The notes beneath the pieces were generated by a model. That model made no database searches, was not told the origin of the DNA, and saw only the letters and a list, made by a program, of their open reading frames with translations. Source: Liriodendron chinense (Eukaryota; Streptophyta; Magnoliopsida; Magnoliales; Magnoliaceae). From it: a stretch of DNA of 64,000 bases. Where the stretch lies: positions 620,001 to 684,000 of the forward strand of contig ML058372.1 of assembly GCA_003013855.2 (NCBI GenBank), read 5' to 3'. Below are positions 47,016 through 58,835 of the stretch, piece after piece. The position numbers and the translations under genes were made by a program. The stretch's first letter is position 1, and each line of letters begins with the position of its first letter.

Positions 47016-48502
47016 GCTCTTAAATGTGTATATTCTAACCCCATTTTATCACTAACTATGCTTGAAATACATGATTAAAGACCCAACTAATGCATGGTTT
47101 TGTGGTTATAGGAATAAGAGAGAGCATTCATCAATTGAAGACTTAAATACGTGAATTATAAGAATTGAAGATCACAAGACTAAGCGTGAAAGGATGGAAG
47201 AAAGAAGTAAAGGAGAGAAGAAAAGAAGGCAGCAAAATGCACCCAAGACCGGTCATCCGACCGGTCATCCATAGCCCAGGACTGGTCATCCGACCGGTCC
47301 GAACACTCAACAAAAGAGACCTTTTCTATGAACCTTGCTGGACCATCCACGACCGGTCGTCCACTACTTAGACTAGTCGTGCGACCAGTCCTTGAATTAA
47401 AATCCTGGGTCTGAATTTCTGAAAAAACTCACTGGACTATTTTTGCGTTTTTGAGACCGGTCGTGCAACCGGTCGTCTGCATAACAGAACGTGTCCTACA
47501 AGCTTCAATTTTCTCTGCGCAGTCTGGGATTTCTTGCGCAATCTGGAACTCTCTGCACTATTCTATAAAAGGGGACCCAGGACTCCTTCCTAAGGCATCC
47601 TAGAAGAGAGCTACGAAGGTGGGAAGTAGCGAAAGTCGGATTCGGAGTTCCACAACTCCCTCTAGTTTGTGTTTTTCAATTTATGTTTTTAGTTGTTTTC
47701 ATGTTTCCTTGGATCATGAACGGCTAAACCTCTTAGCTAGGGCTAAGAGGTGAAGGTTGTAGTTGGATTATTAGTAAAGAACAATGGTTTGAAGTTTAAA
47801 TAAAGTTCTAAGTAGTTTTTCTTAATCTTATTATGGCTCATGGATGTTTAGAAGAATTGCTTGAGTTCTTAATTGTTTTAAGTTAGTCTAGACCTGTATG
47901 ATCCGTGGAATTGGATTCAATACGCTCTAGACCTATGATCCTCATGTGGGAACTTCATACCAAAAGTTCTATTTTTCTAGAAATTCTGGATTATGTGAGG
48001 TTGTGTATGTGATTTGAATCAAGTTCAAATCATGATCTAGTTAAGCTTTGTGACAGGCTTTAATGATGATTTGGTTGTGATCTTAACCTATTGGAATTAG
48101 GATTGACCTATGCAATTGAGTGTGCTCAAGTCCTAGCTTGAATTGAGAGAATCATGTACATGAATCACACATATGACAGATTGTTTATTTTAACTGCTCT
48201 ATTATCCGGTTAGATAGAACTTAATTTCGATTCTATTTGAGAAAGTGAGAAACCACAGCGAGTTGAGCATCAAGGATTGCTACGAGTGGATCCTTGAACC
48301 CCTAGTGCCTTTTTATTATTGATTACATTCGATTTAATTCAAAGCATATATCTACATCAATTTCTTAAAAATCTATTAGTTAGCTCTTCAGTAGAAACCA
48401 TTAGAAGTGTTTTATGAATTCCTACACAAGTCCCTGTGGATCGACCTCGGTCTTACCGAGATTATTACTACATCGCAGCCTTGCACTTGAGGCGAGCGAA
48501 CA
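47016..48502 (+). repeat. Athila 5' LTR (main part)
   Basis: Ends GGCGAGCGAACA. Contains the U3 array of GACCGGTC dimers with 4-bp spacers (47247-47480), a TATA box (TCTATAAAAGGGG, about 47561) and the conserved GTGGATCGACCTCGGTCTTA block near the 3' end. Defines family 3 for the solo LTRs at 13846-15420 and 56127-57495. Confidence 0.88.
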
Positions 48503-48508
48503 AGTTTT

Positions 48509-48526
48509 TGGCGCCGTTGCCGGGGA
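48509..48526 (+). promoter_or_regulatory. Athila primer-binding site
   Basis: TGGCGCCGTTGCCGGGGA, six bases after the LTR end. This is the well-known Athila-type site, generally assigned to tRNA-Asp. Confidence 0.92.
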
Positions 48527-49084
48527 CTTTGACGGTTTTAACAGAATTTCTGAAGATAGTTTCTATTGAAATTTTTAGGAATAGTACTGACTTAGTTTGT
48601 TTTATTTTGATTTTTTCTTTTGCAGGAATTTTAGGAAGTTAAAGAAGAAGTTAGGGATCTTAAGTTCTCAAATCAGGTTTTATCTTTCTAACCTTACTCT
48701 TCTTCTTCCCCTATTCATTCCTATCATATTCATCTCTTGTAGAGTGGGTGGATACTCCTTTTTGGATCTCTGATAGGTTGGCCTTGTGCCACCTTGATTC
48801 CTATGGGTCGGCATTGCCGTCTTGGATCACCTTGTGCTCAGAGATTTCTCTTCTCACTTCTATTCCTCTTTCTTCTTTTTCTGCACTTTTTCTCAAAAGA
48901 TTTAAAGAGTGGGTGGGGAGTTCTCTGAACCCCTATTGACCAGGAGAAATCGGTCTCTATCCTTGCTTCTGGCTCAGCTATTGCAAGACACCTTGTGCTT
49001 CGGTCTTAGAGAGAAGTAAAGGAAGGAAGAAAGAATTCTTTTGGAAATATGACACTCGAGTTGATAGGTACCCGTGATAGGTAC
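48527..49084 (+). other. Athila leader and gag-deleted interior
   Basis: A typical leader (TTTTGCAGGAATTTTAGG near 48621-48640), then sequence without a recognisable gag. The phrase ATATGACACTCGAG at about 49047 is repeated at 49185, suggesting a deletion between short repeats. Confidence 0.5.
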
Positions 49085-50575
49085 TGGTGCTCAAATTCCC
49101 GTCATACTTGGCCGCCCTTTTCTAGCTACTTCCAATGCGATTATCAATTGTAGAAACGAGCTTGTACAAATGTCCTTTGAAAATATGACACTCGAGCTGA
49201 ATATATTTGATTTTGAAACTCGAGAGGGTCGCCTTTGGAAGTGAAAACCCCTATCATACAGGTGACCAAGTCCCCAACCATTGAAGTCACCCTTGGAAGC
49301 GGAAGACGGTATGCAAACAACCACGGGAAGTTGATGATGAGATCCACGAGATAAATTTGATTGAATCATTCGTGGAGGATACATTCCCCTTGACATTATA
49401 TTCCAACCCTTTGGAGGCATGTGTGGCCCACTCTCATGAGATAAATGATGACACAATACGAGAGATGGATGCCATTTTAGATGTGATGCCGGTACTTGAT
49501 AACAAAAGATGGAGGGCGCTATTTGAACTGTTACCCTTAAATGAGAACAAGCCCCTCCCATCCAATATCAAGGCACCAACGCTCGACCTAAAACCATTAC
49601 CAAGTGAGTTCAAATATGTATATTTAGGTCCAGATGAGACATATCCGGTGGTGATTTCTTCCCACTTGGATGAGGAACAAGAGAGTAGGCTAATAGCTAC
49701 TCTAATAGAGCATAAGAGTGCCATTGGATGGTCGATTGCGGATCTCAAAGGCATAGATATAGACCCACTGACTTGTACTCATCGCATACACCTTGAGGAG
49801 AATGCGAAGACATCTAGGCAACCATAAAGACGACTCAATCCAAACATGAAGGATGTGGTTAAGGCCGAAGTGGTGAAACTATTGGATGTGGGTATCATTT
49901 ACCCAATATCCGATAGTCAATAGGTGAGCCTAACTCAAGTGGTGCCTAAGAAATCCGGAATAACCATTGTAGCCAATGCCAATAATGAACTTGTACCAAC
50001 CAGAGTCACTGCAGGTTGAAGAATGTGCATTGACTACAAGAAGCTAAACAAAGTTACGAGGAAAGACCACTTCCCCCTACAGTTTGTTGATTAAAATTTA
50101 TAAAGGTTGGCGGGTCATTCCCATTTTTGCTTCCTTGATGGCTATTCAGGGTACAACCAAATAGAGATCGCCCTAGAGGACCAAGAACAACATTCACATG
50201 TCCATTCGGTACTTTCGCCTATCGAAGGATGCCATTTGGACTATGTAATGCCCCTGCCACTTTTCAGCGTTGTATGCTGAGTATTTTTTCTGATATGGTG
50301 GGGACAATTCTTAAAGTCTTCATGGACGATTTCTCTGTATTTGGTTGTAGCTCTGATGAGTGCCTTATGCACTTGAAATCTGTGTTGAAAAGATGTGAAG
50401 AGAAGAACCTTGTGTTGAATTGGGAGAAATGTCACTTCATGGTTCAAAAGGGAATTGTACTTGGTCACATCATCTCACAAAACGAAATCGAGGTGGACAA
50501 AGCTAAAATTGATCTTATCTCTAACCTTCCACCACCCAAGAGAATACGAGATGTGCGGTCCTTTTTGGGACAAGC
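49085..50575 (+). pseudogene. Athila pol relic: protease and partial reverse transcriptase
   Basis: Protease remnant at 49085-49240 (VILGRPFLATSNAIINCRNE). The linker and RT N-terminus at 49357-49827 (KSAIGWSIADLKGIDIDPLT, CTHRIHLEE) continue in broken frames with KLLDVGIIYPISD, CIDYKKLN and FLDGYSGYNQIEIA. The RT core at 50229-50575 has MPFGLCNAPATFQRCM, the catalytic FMDD box at residues 31-34 of that frame, VLNWEKCHFMV and VRSFLGQA. Stops at 49825, 49921, 50017 and 50091 and at least one frameshift near 50200 inactivate it. It is cut off where G2 inserts (50576), before RNase H and integrase. Confidence 0.85.
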
Positions 50576-52545
50576 TGTTGGGGTCTTAAAAGGTAGGGGC
50601 CCTCAAAACAAGCAAAACGACCATACACCTCTGAAAGAATCCCGTAAAACGCCTCCTGTTGCACCCAAAACGGAGATTTACAAAAATCTCCTTAGCCAAT
50701 TGTAGCTAAAAACTCCAGCGGGCCTTGCGAATTACTGCGATAGGAACCACCCGGAATCAAACCCATAACTTCATTATGATTTATGATGAATAGTGCATGT
50801 GATTGCATGATCAAATGGGCCCCACAAACTCATCAGAATTCAAAACCCAATTTGGAACGTTCAAAAGTTCGTCCACGCACCCATAAAATCGGACTCCCAC
50901 GCATCCGTAAATTTGGGTACCCACGCACCCGAAAAATCAGAAAAACAAGAATTGGTTTAAAGGTTGCATGGTGTCCCACGCACCCCAAAAATGGGTCCAC
51001 GCACTCTTAAATTTAACACATTTCAGGATTTTCATTAGAGGTGTTTTGGTGGCCCACGCACCCCAAAAATGGGTCCACGCACCCTTAAATTCAACATATT
51101 TCAAGATTTTCATTTAAGGGTGCATGGAGTCCCATGCACCCGAAAATTCAGTCCTACTCACCTAAAAAATCAGATATTTTCAGAACCTATTTTTGGATGC
51201 GTTGGACCTCCGCACGTCGATTTTAAAGTACGTCGGGGGTATTTTAGGAGTGCGTGGCACGTGGCAGCCCCTCATTGGTAGAGTTTCGGTATTTACGGGT
51301 ATAAATACCCCGTCCAACTGTTCATTTCTACGTTCGGAAAGAGAGAGAGTTACTATCCTCTGGGTATTCGAGATCCCCACCGGAAACCCTCGCCGGAATA
51401 CTTTTTCGATCCCCGAAAACCCTCCTGGTTGTCGGAATACCTTTCTGATCGCCGACATCTTCTACTGCAGGTCCGAATTCTGAGAAATCACAAGTGTGGG
51501 CACGCATCCATAAATTCGGTCCCACGCACCTAAAAATTGTCCCACGTTCCCGAAAAATGGCCCACGCATCCATAAATTCATCAAAAAATCGGGCACTTAA
51601 TTTAAAGGTGTGTTGGAGCCCACGCACCCATAAATTAAGTCCCACACACCCAAAAAATCAGCCAATTAAAGAACATGTTCACGGGTGCATCAGACTCAAT
51701 TTTAAGTGTTTTCAAGTTCCGTTTGAGCCTATTTTAGGTATTCCGAGCGTTTCGGACGCAATGGAATGGTCGAATGGACGTTCCAAGATCTCTAAATGAG
51801 CAAAATTGTGCATCTTCGAGGTTTGACCCGATCCAACGCGTTGAATGAAATGACTTCTCGGAAGGAAGCCGCTAGCATCCAGAACTATGTAAATATGTCA
51901 TCATTTATATCTACTGTAAAGATATGATCCGATTTGGGTCGAAAGCTAGAAAAACGGGACTATGGTTATCACGATAAACCATGTCAAAGAGTTTCAATTC
52001 TCTATAAAGCAATTGCTATGAACTGCCACAACACAACAATCGATGCCCAACCCATTCAAACGGCATCCGTTGGTTGGGCTACGCAGGTACACACAACTGT
52101 AGATTAGACTTCTCGAGGTCACCTGTCCATACATGACAGGCGCGGGCCCAGAGCCGTATTTCTTAGTCATAAACCCTGATACTCTCAGCCCGGATCTCCG
52201 GTTAAAACATGGGACATAGACATCTGGCTAATACAAAGATGCTTCAGTACATAACAAAACGAATACAGGTCTCTACGACCACAAACTCTAAGACCATAGT
52301 CTCTGTTGACTAGTCTCTTGCCTTTTAATCAAGGGTCATCGATTATTCGATGTAATTAAGGGCTTGTGCCAGATCACGGCCTGGAATGTACAAGATCTCA
52401 GGATCTCTGGAATAAAATTTGCCTTGCAATATCTCTCTCGCGTACTTTTGTGAATGCTTGTGATTATCTATGAATGTTTCTATTATTCAGAACCCCAGAA
52501 CAACATCCAAAAAATGTCCTTGTAATCCATTTTCTAGTTCTAACA
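50576..52545 (+). repeat. 5' LTR of G2 (about 1,970 bp) with CCCACGCACC repeats
   Basis: From TGTTGGGGTC to CTAACA. U3 has roughly twenty scattered CCCACGCACCCNAAAAAT-type units (about 50860-51690) on both sides of a promoter with GGGTATAAATACCCC (TATA at 51300-51307, itself palindromic). The 5' boundary is inferred from where Athila RT similarity stops. Confirmation needs the 3' LTR. Confidence 0.72.
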
Positions 52546-52548
52546 AAC

Positions 52549-52566
52549 TGGCTACTCTGTTGGGGA
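52549..52566 (+). promoter_or_regulatory. G2 primer-binding site (tRNA-Arg type)
   Basis: TGGCTACTCTGTTGGGGA, three bases after the LTR. Ogre elements typically have TGGCGACTC(T/C)G(C/T)TGGGGA. A second, weaker TGGCGACTCTTAATGGGAA occurs at about 52694. Confidence 0.7.
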
Positions 52567-52961
52567 CAGAACCCAGAATCTCTGGTTAGCTCTGAGTATA
52601 GAAAACGCTCTAAAATCAATCATTCACAGATACGAACGTGTATGTAAGATATTTATCGCGAGGCATAATGTTTCGGCGCCCTCGGGTGTCAAACTGGCGA
52701 CTCTTAATGGGAACGTTCTTCCCTTCATCTTTAAGGCAATAGACGATAAATTAAAGGTTTTCAAACCCATGAACTTCCACAATTACATGTATTTGTCTTC
52801 TTCTTGCTCATTCCTGTTAGTTTATGTACCACGATCGATGGGTTCACGCTCCTGGCCGCATTTATGAACTGTTCTAATAATTTCCTGACACCGCATAATT
52901 AGCAAGATACTAAAGCAGACAGAAGAAATGGCATGCTCAATGACGAGTTCGTGCATCTTCC
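52567..52961 (+). other. G2 leader
   Basis: Untranslated leader between PBS and gag, without recognised domain. Confidence 0.5.
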
Positions 52962-54746
52962 TTGCAACCGGAGGCTTTAGCTTCCCTCGCTTCACCGCAA
53001 TTGCAACAGCCAGCCCAAGCTCAGAATGACAGTTGGTTAAGAACCAAAAGGCAGAAGAAAGAACAGAAGAAAGTGACCATCATAACAGCATATAGGAAGG
53101 CGAACGTTGTAAAACCTTGCCCCGTAATCAGGAGACAGTGGCAGCCGAAGCAGGGGCAGAAGATCCCTATCAACAGCCAGGTTATATTAGCCAAGCTCGC
53201 AGTGCCTGCAATGGCGGCCGAGCGGTTCCCTCCACTGCCCAAGACCGCTCGCACCTCACAGAAACTTACCAGGCCCGCGCATGTAAAATCCAAGTCCATG
53301 ACAACCCTCGAACCAAAACAGAGGCCGGCTCAGGAAATCCCATTGGCACAAGTGGTGATGGTCCAAGTAGCCGAAGAAGAAGAAGGACCATATGAATTAG
53401 AAGAATTACCTCCATTCCAAGATCAGATCGACAGATTGGTCGAGGCTAATCGCGAGACAAACGATCGAAGGAGGGCTATTCAAGAAGCCTTGACCACTCT
53501 GATAGCGCAGAATGCCACCAGAAGTATCGCGCCGCCCACCCATCAGTCGACCGAAGAATCCCAAGGGGCAGCAGAAGGTCTGGCTAAGCTTGAACCGCCC
53601 GTCCAACTCAGGGCCGCACCAGCGGAATGTGCACTGCTTTCCGCATCTCACGTATCACGAGAAGAGTTATCCCAGACGATAGCCCACATAATGCGGCAAG
53701 AAAAAGAGAAAGAGAGGAGAGACAGCTATAAATATCGGGTCCCATACCCACCAGAAGTAAAAGAGGTACCGTTCCCGACTTTGAAAACTTTGATGGCAGA
53801 GGATCGCCAGAAGAGCACATCACCGACTTCTTAACTACGTTGGGGAATTGGTCTGCAGTCCCACAGTATTGCATGCGGCTATTCGGATCTACCTTGACAG
53901 GGAAAGCCTTTCAATGGTACATGTCGTTACCAGCCGGCTCTATGAGAACATGGGAGCAAATGCAAGACACCTTCATCTCGAAATTCTTGACGACAGAGAG
54001 GGAGATCTCATTAACAGACCTAGCATTGGTCAGACAGAGAAATGGTGAACCAGTCGAGAAGTTCATCGACCGATGGGGAACCACAGCGGCTCAATGTCGC
54101 GATTTATCCAGCAAAGGCAAACATATGAAGATGTGTCTAAGGGCTCTAGACCTGATGATCTCATACGGATTTTCAGGCAATACCTTCAATTCCTTTCGCG
54201 AGCTAGCAACGAAAGCATATCTGGTGGAGGAAGAAGCATCCCAGGTAATCTTCAGACCCGAGAGACAGAAGAGAGAGATGGGAAGAGTGGTAGAGACCCA
54301 CCAGGTCGACAAGAGCAGGGACCAGAAAGACCGAAAATGTCCCGCTGCCGATCATAGGCCGGAGATGAAGATAGCAGTCATACAAGACAAGGGTAAAAGG
54401 CCTTATGTACCTAAACGCGTATCAATAGCTGAGAGAGAAAGGGCGAACGACCTATACACATTCGATATGGCCGATCTAGTTCCGATTATGGAACAATTGA
54501 TTGAAGAAAGGCTTAATACGTCTACCAGAACCTGTCCGTCCCCATGAAGTCGGACGAATAAGTGATCCCAAATACTGCAAATATCATCGATGTGTCAGCC
54601 ACCAGACAGAAGATTGCTTCTCCCTGAAAGGAAGGATACAAGGGTTGATCAATCAAGGGGTCATCAGCATGAAGGTACCTGAGACAACAAAGGAGACTGC
54701 CGGGACGATTTTAGCAATCCCAATGGAAGATGACACCAATGATTGA
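52962..54746 (+). pseudogene. G2 gag, broken
   Basis: The N-terminal 290-residue frame (52962-53834) is charged and glutamine/lysine-rich with a helical ELEELPPFQDQIDRLVEANR segment. Near 53785 a frameshift leads into the capsid-like gag domain (FDGRGSPEEHITDFLTTLGN, then LFGSTLTGKAFQWYMSLPAG, FISKFLTTEREISLTDLALV, GEPVEKFIDRWGTTAAQCRD) up to 54547. After another shift comes a zinc-finger-like YCKYHRCVSHQTEDCFSLKG and RIQGLINQG (to 54746). Gag would assemble the particle and bind genomic RNA. At least two frameshifts prevent that here. It lies directly downstream of the leader, as in a complete element. Confidence 0.82.
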
Positions 54747-55335
54747 CCCCGTTCCCTGAGCCGAAGGAACCATGGACTCTAGTCAGTAGCAAGAAAAGAC
54801 TCGAGAACAGACGGAGACTCGTTAACCGAGGAAAGAACAGAGGAAGAGGAAAGAAAGAAACATTACAGGGTAGATACGACCCGCAACGAACATGGCACAT
54901 TGCGGAATGGTGTCGTTCGTCAAACAAGCACCGTCCGAAGAGACCCCACAAGAAGCTGAGGGAGAGGTTGACGTGGTCATCTTACGATCAGGAAAATAAA
55001 TGCCTGACCATACCCCTTTAAGACCAGACGACTCGATGCAAGAAGACGGTACCCTTGACAGACCACAAGAGAGACCCCGCATGCAGAAATCGAAAGAGAA
55101 GGTCGTTGAAGCCATGACCAGTTAGCCAAGCCCAAGACCAGTGGCGTATGACGTTGTGTCATACTTACAGAAGGTTCCCGCCCGCCTAAGTATATACGAT
55201 GCTTTATGTCTCTCAAAAGTGTACAGAGAAATGTTAATCAATGCTTTACTTGACAGTGAAGTCAGGGAGGTCATGATGATAGAGATAGAAGAAGAAATGA
55301 ATAATATAGACAAATTTTGAGAGGGGTGTATATCG
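54747..55335 (+). pseudogene. G2 gag-protease linker, decayed
   Basis: Only scattered in-frame pieces remain (VISYLQKVPARLSIYDALCL, KVYREMLINALLDSEV). They correspond to the linker that precedes the protease in Tat/Ogre polyproteins. Multiple stops. Confidence 0.6.
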
Positions 55336-55998
55336 GTGTCACAAGTCATGCATGTCAACCATCCTTCAACAATCACTTTCTCAGAAGCAGACCGCACGAT
55401 TGAATTAGTAGATCACAATCATCCGTTGATGGTCACAGGAACAATCAGGGATACCGAGGTCAAGAGGTGCATGTTGGACGATGGGTCTGCTGTAAATATA
55501 ATGCCATTAAAGACACTGCAGAAGCTGGGTTACAGACAATCGGCACTACGCCCAAGTCTCATGATGATTCAAGGTTTTAATCAAGACAGTCAGTGTACAC
55601 TCGGATCAATCATGGTGATGTTGGAGATTGAAGAACTGACAACGAAAGTAACATGTCAGGTGATCGATGCAGTGACAACATACAATCTCCTCTTGGGAAG
55701 GCCTTGGCTCCATAACAACCGTAATCCCTTCGATGTATCATCAGTGCTTCAAATACAGTAGAGACGGGTCCAATTCAGGGTAGTGGCAGATTCGAAGCCA
55801 TACACAATAGCTGAGTCATTTTTTACCGATGCAAAATATTACAACCTCTCCGATAGTGGTAAAACTAATAAAAAATTTGACGTGATGAAGAAAGGGCAAG
55901 GGGCAAAACCTCGAATTGAGAAGTTTGTGCAGAAAAGTAAACCTCAGCCCATCACTCAGGGAAGACCCCGACATCAGTTTGAAAATCAACCTCAGTAG
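55336..55998 (+). pseudogene. G2 aspartic protease
   Basis: Frame 55336-55761 contains TFSEADRTIELVDHNHPLMV, the active-site region CMLDDGSAVNIMPL (DDGS, with Asp in the position usually Thr or Ser), ALRPSLMMIQGFNQDSQC, and TYNLLLGRPWLHNN, the C-terminal landmark of retroviral proteases. A stop and then 55783-55998 (DSKPYTIAESFFTDAKYYNL) extend the polyprotein towards the site of the solo-LTR insertion at 56126. Confidence 0.82.
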
Positions 55999-56126
55999 AT
56001 CACGAAGAAGTTCTATATGGTATCGTAACATCTGCGTCAGCCAGGGCAGTCTGTATTAAAACTGATCTCAGATCAACACATGAGTGTGCTCAAGTCCAGC
56101 TTCAATATGCTGGTACCCAAGATAGG

Positions 56127-57495
56127 TGTTCGCTCGCCTCAAGTGTAAGGCTGCGATGTAGTAATAAATCTCGATAAGACCGAGGTCGATCCATAGGGAA
56201 TTAAAAAATAGGTTCCAAACTATTCCAGCAACTCAATTTTGCAATAAATAAGAGATTCAATCGAAGCAATTATACTAAAACAATAACTTTAATGAAAACA
56301 GTAGTTTAAAGGCACTAAGGCATTCAAGGGTCCACTTGTAGCAATCCCATGTCAATCCAATCAATCCAAGCAAAATACACAACTAGATTTGAAGTCCAAT
56401 CTCTCATCTAGTTGGAAAATAAAGCATTAAACACATTCAATCCCACTCAAGTTGAACTTCCAAGTTCTAGTCCCATTCAACCATGTAGAATTCGAAATCA
56501 TAGCCTTCGGAGTAACAGCCACCATGCCTATGAACTATGGCCTGCTTAAGGATTACTATAATTCGAATCTAAACAAGCACAATATGATAATCTCAGAGAA
56601 TTGCAAGGAATCCATGTTCGAAGTACATGAACTCTCATAAAACATCTCAAACTATCAACTTTTAAGAACTAGATTAAGTAAAAATCCAAACTTGAAGTAG
56701 AATTACTTGAATTAAACTGAATCAAACATGAAATTGGCTACAAGCTTCACCTCTCAGCCTTAGCTGAGAGATTCTAGCTAAGCATTGTCATACTACAACT
56801 AAAACTCATGAAAAAGCTAGAAAACATAGAAAAACCGGAGTTTGGAGGGTTGCAGACGCTCCACGACGGCTTCCTTCCTCCCCCACGACATCCCTTGGCT
56901 TCTATGATGCCTTAGGAAGAAGCCCTAGGTGTCCTTTTATAGTATAGTGCGGAAGGTTCCGGATTGCACAAGAAATCCTGGACTGCGTAGAGAAAATCGG
57001 AGCTTCATGGACAAGCTCTGTTATGCAGACGACCGGTTGCACCACCGGTCTGAGCCTATGAACGACCGGTCGCAAAAGTACTAAAACAGTCCAAAGAGTT
57101 TTTAAAATTTTGGAACCAGATTTTTAATCCAAGGACCGGTCGCAAGACCGGTCTGAGCAGTTGACGACCGGTCGTATGACCGGTCGTGTATAGTCTAGCA
57201 AGATTTGTTGTGTGGGCCTCTTCTCTGTTGAGTGTTCGGACCGGTCGGACGACCGGTCTTGGCTGCCTTTTTCTGCTTTCTTCTTCTTTCTCTTCCACTT
57301 GCTTTCTTCTTTCTTTGATCCTTCTTCAACCTTCATCCAATGGCTTCAAATGGCTCTTTTTAGTCTCCAATTGGGTGAATTCTACTCTCATTCCTAAAAT
57401 CACAAAACATGCATTAGATGGGCCTTTTAAGCATGCAAACTATGCATATAATGCGATGTAATGGGCAATGTAATGTATAAATTGGAGGTTCAACA
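56127..57495 (-). mobile_element. Solo LTR, Athila-type family 3 (1,369 bp, reverse), nested in G2
   Basis: The minus strand runs TGTTGAACCTCC to GAGGCGAGCGAACA. ATAGG flanks both ends (56122-56126 and 57496-57500), a perfect duplication that splits the G2 polyprotein. TATA box (ACTATAAAAGG, minus) near 56942. U3 carries GACCGGTC dimers with 4-bp spacers at about 57020-57262. Short frames over the array are not genes. Confidence 0.92.
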
Positions 57496-57500
57496 ATAGG

Positions 57501-58835
57501 AAGGACCAAGCCATTCACAAAAGCTCCAAGCCAATTCATCGTGTCGTCAAGAGATATCACTCAGAAAGATATCAAGTTTCACTCAGGGCCAAGTCAACCA
57601 GTACCATCAGAAGAGAGAGAAGAGGGAAGAGGATCTGCCCAACCCCGACCGATAGAAGAGAAGAGATATAGCAGAGCCAGCCGGAAGATTATGAGGAATA
57701 TGGGATTCTTCGGTCAAGGTTCAGACACAAAGAAGAGATTACTAGCTCCATTTGAAGAATATAAGCAAGTATACAGAAATGGAGAAGGTCTAGGAGCCTA
57801 AGGCAAGCAGTGAACATGGTGACCATTGGCTCGGTAGGGGAAATTCAGTTGCAAGATCCTATCGACATTATCCAACCAAGTGTCGCACTCGTGCAACTAA
57901 AAGATGGTGGACAACTGACGATTGATGAACTTGAAGAGGTGAATTTGGGCACCCTCGAAGACCCCAGGAACACATATTTGAGCAGAAACGTCCTGAAAAA
58001 TGAAGAAGAGAAATACATACAGTTGCTGAAGGAAAATAAGGACATCTTCGCCTGGACATATTCAGAAATGCCGGGGCTCAGTCCGACGATCGCCATGCAC
58101 AAATTGAGTATCATGAAGGAAAAGAAGCCAGTGGAGCAACCTTAGTAATGATTTTATTCTGATATTGTACCCAAGATTGAAGAAGAAATCAAGAAACTGA
58201 TTCAGGCCGGGTTCATTCGAGAGGTGACGTACCCTCGATGGATTTCAAACATCGTGCCAGTCAAGAAGAAGAGTGGACAGATCCGAGTTTGCGTTGACTT
58301 CCGAAATCTTAACGAAGCCTGCCCTAAAGACGATTTTCCTTTGCCGATTCCGAAATTATTGATTGACAGCACAACGGGATATGCAGTAATGTCCTTCATG
58401 GATGGGTATTCGGGATACAATCAAATTCGCATGGCCCCGGAAGATGAAGAAGTTACGGCCTTCCGCACAACTCTCGACATTTACTGTTACCGCGTGATGC
58501 CCTTCGGGTTAAAGAATGCAGGGGCAACGTATCAGCGTGCAATGCACGTTATATTTCAAGATATGATGCACAAACACGTGGAATGCTATGTAGATGATTT
58601 GGTTGTGAGGTCAGCTGATCATGAACAACATAGGGAACATTTGAGACAAGTATTCCAGCGATTGCGCAAGAAGAGTCTCCGTATGAATCCGCTAAAGTGC
58701 GCATTTGGGTTCGCGTTCGGAAAATTCTTGGGCTTTGTTGTCAGACACAGTGGCATAGAAATCGACCCCACCAAGATTAAGGCCATCAGAGAAATGCCAC
58801 CACCGAAAAATTTAAAACAGTTGAAGAGTTTTTAA
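57501..58835 (+). pseudogene. G2 pol: linker and reverse transcriptase
   Basis: A G-patch-like segment (MGFFGQGSDTKKRLLAPFEE, 57541-57801) precedes a frame with MVTIGSVGEIQLQDPIDIIQ and KENKDIFAWTYSEMPGLSP (57810-58145). RT follows at 58146-58835: GFIREVTYPRWISNIVPVKK, RVCVDFRNLNEACPKDDFPL, FMDGYSGYNQIRMAPEDEEV, MPFGLKNAGATYQRAM, catalytic YVDD (residues 122-125 of the frame from 58224), LKCAFGFAFGKFLGFVV. Stops at 57799, 58144 and 58833 and a frame change near 57805 break it. All RT catalytic motifs are themselves present. Confidence 0.87.

Larger units (their letters stand above)
35940..50575 (+). mobile_element. Athila-lineage Ty3/gypsy element, decayed and interrupted
   Basis: The pieces are 35940-35945 and 47016-50575. 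Its 5' LTR begins TGTTGA at 35940, where element G1 inserted between bases 6 and 7, and resumes GCTCTTAAATG after the duplicated GTTGA. LTR total is about 1,493 bp, followed by a PBS, a short interior and a pol ending inside RT, where element G2 begins. Gag is largely missing. The 3' end is not in the window. Confidence 0.83.

Noticed and set aside
49091..49754. Minus-strand frames over the Athila protease and linker
   Set aside because: Complement of the recognised plus-strand pol sequence.
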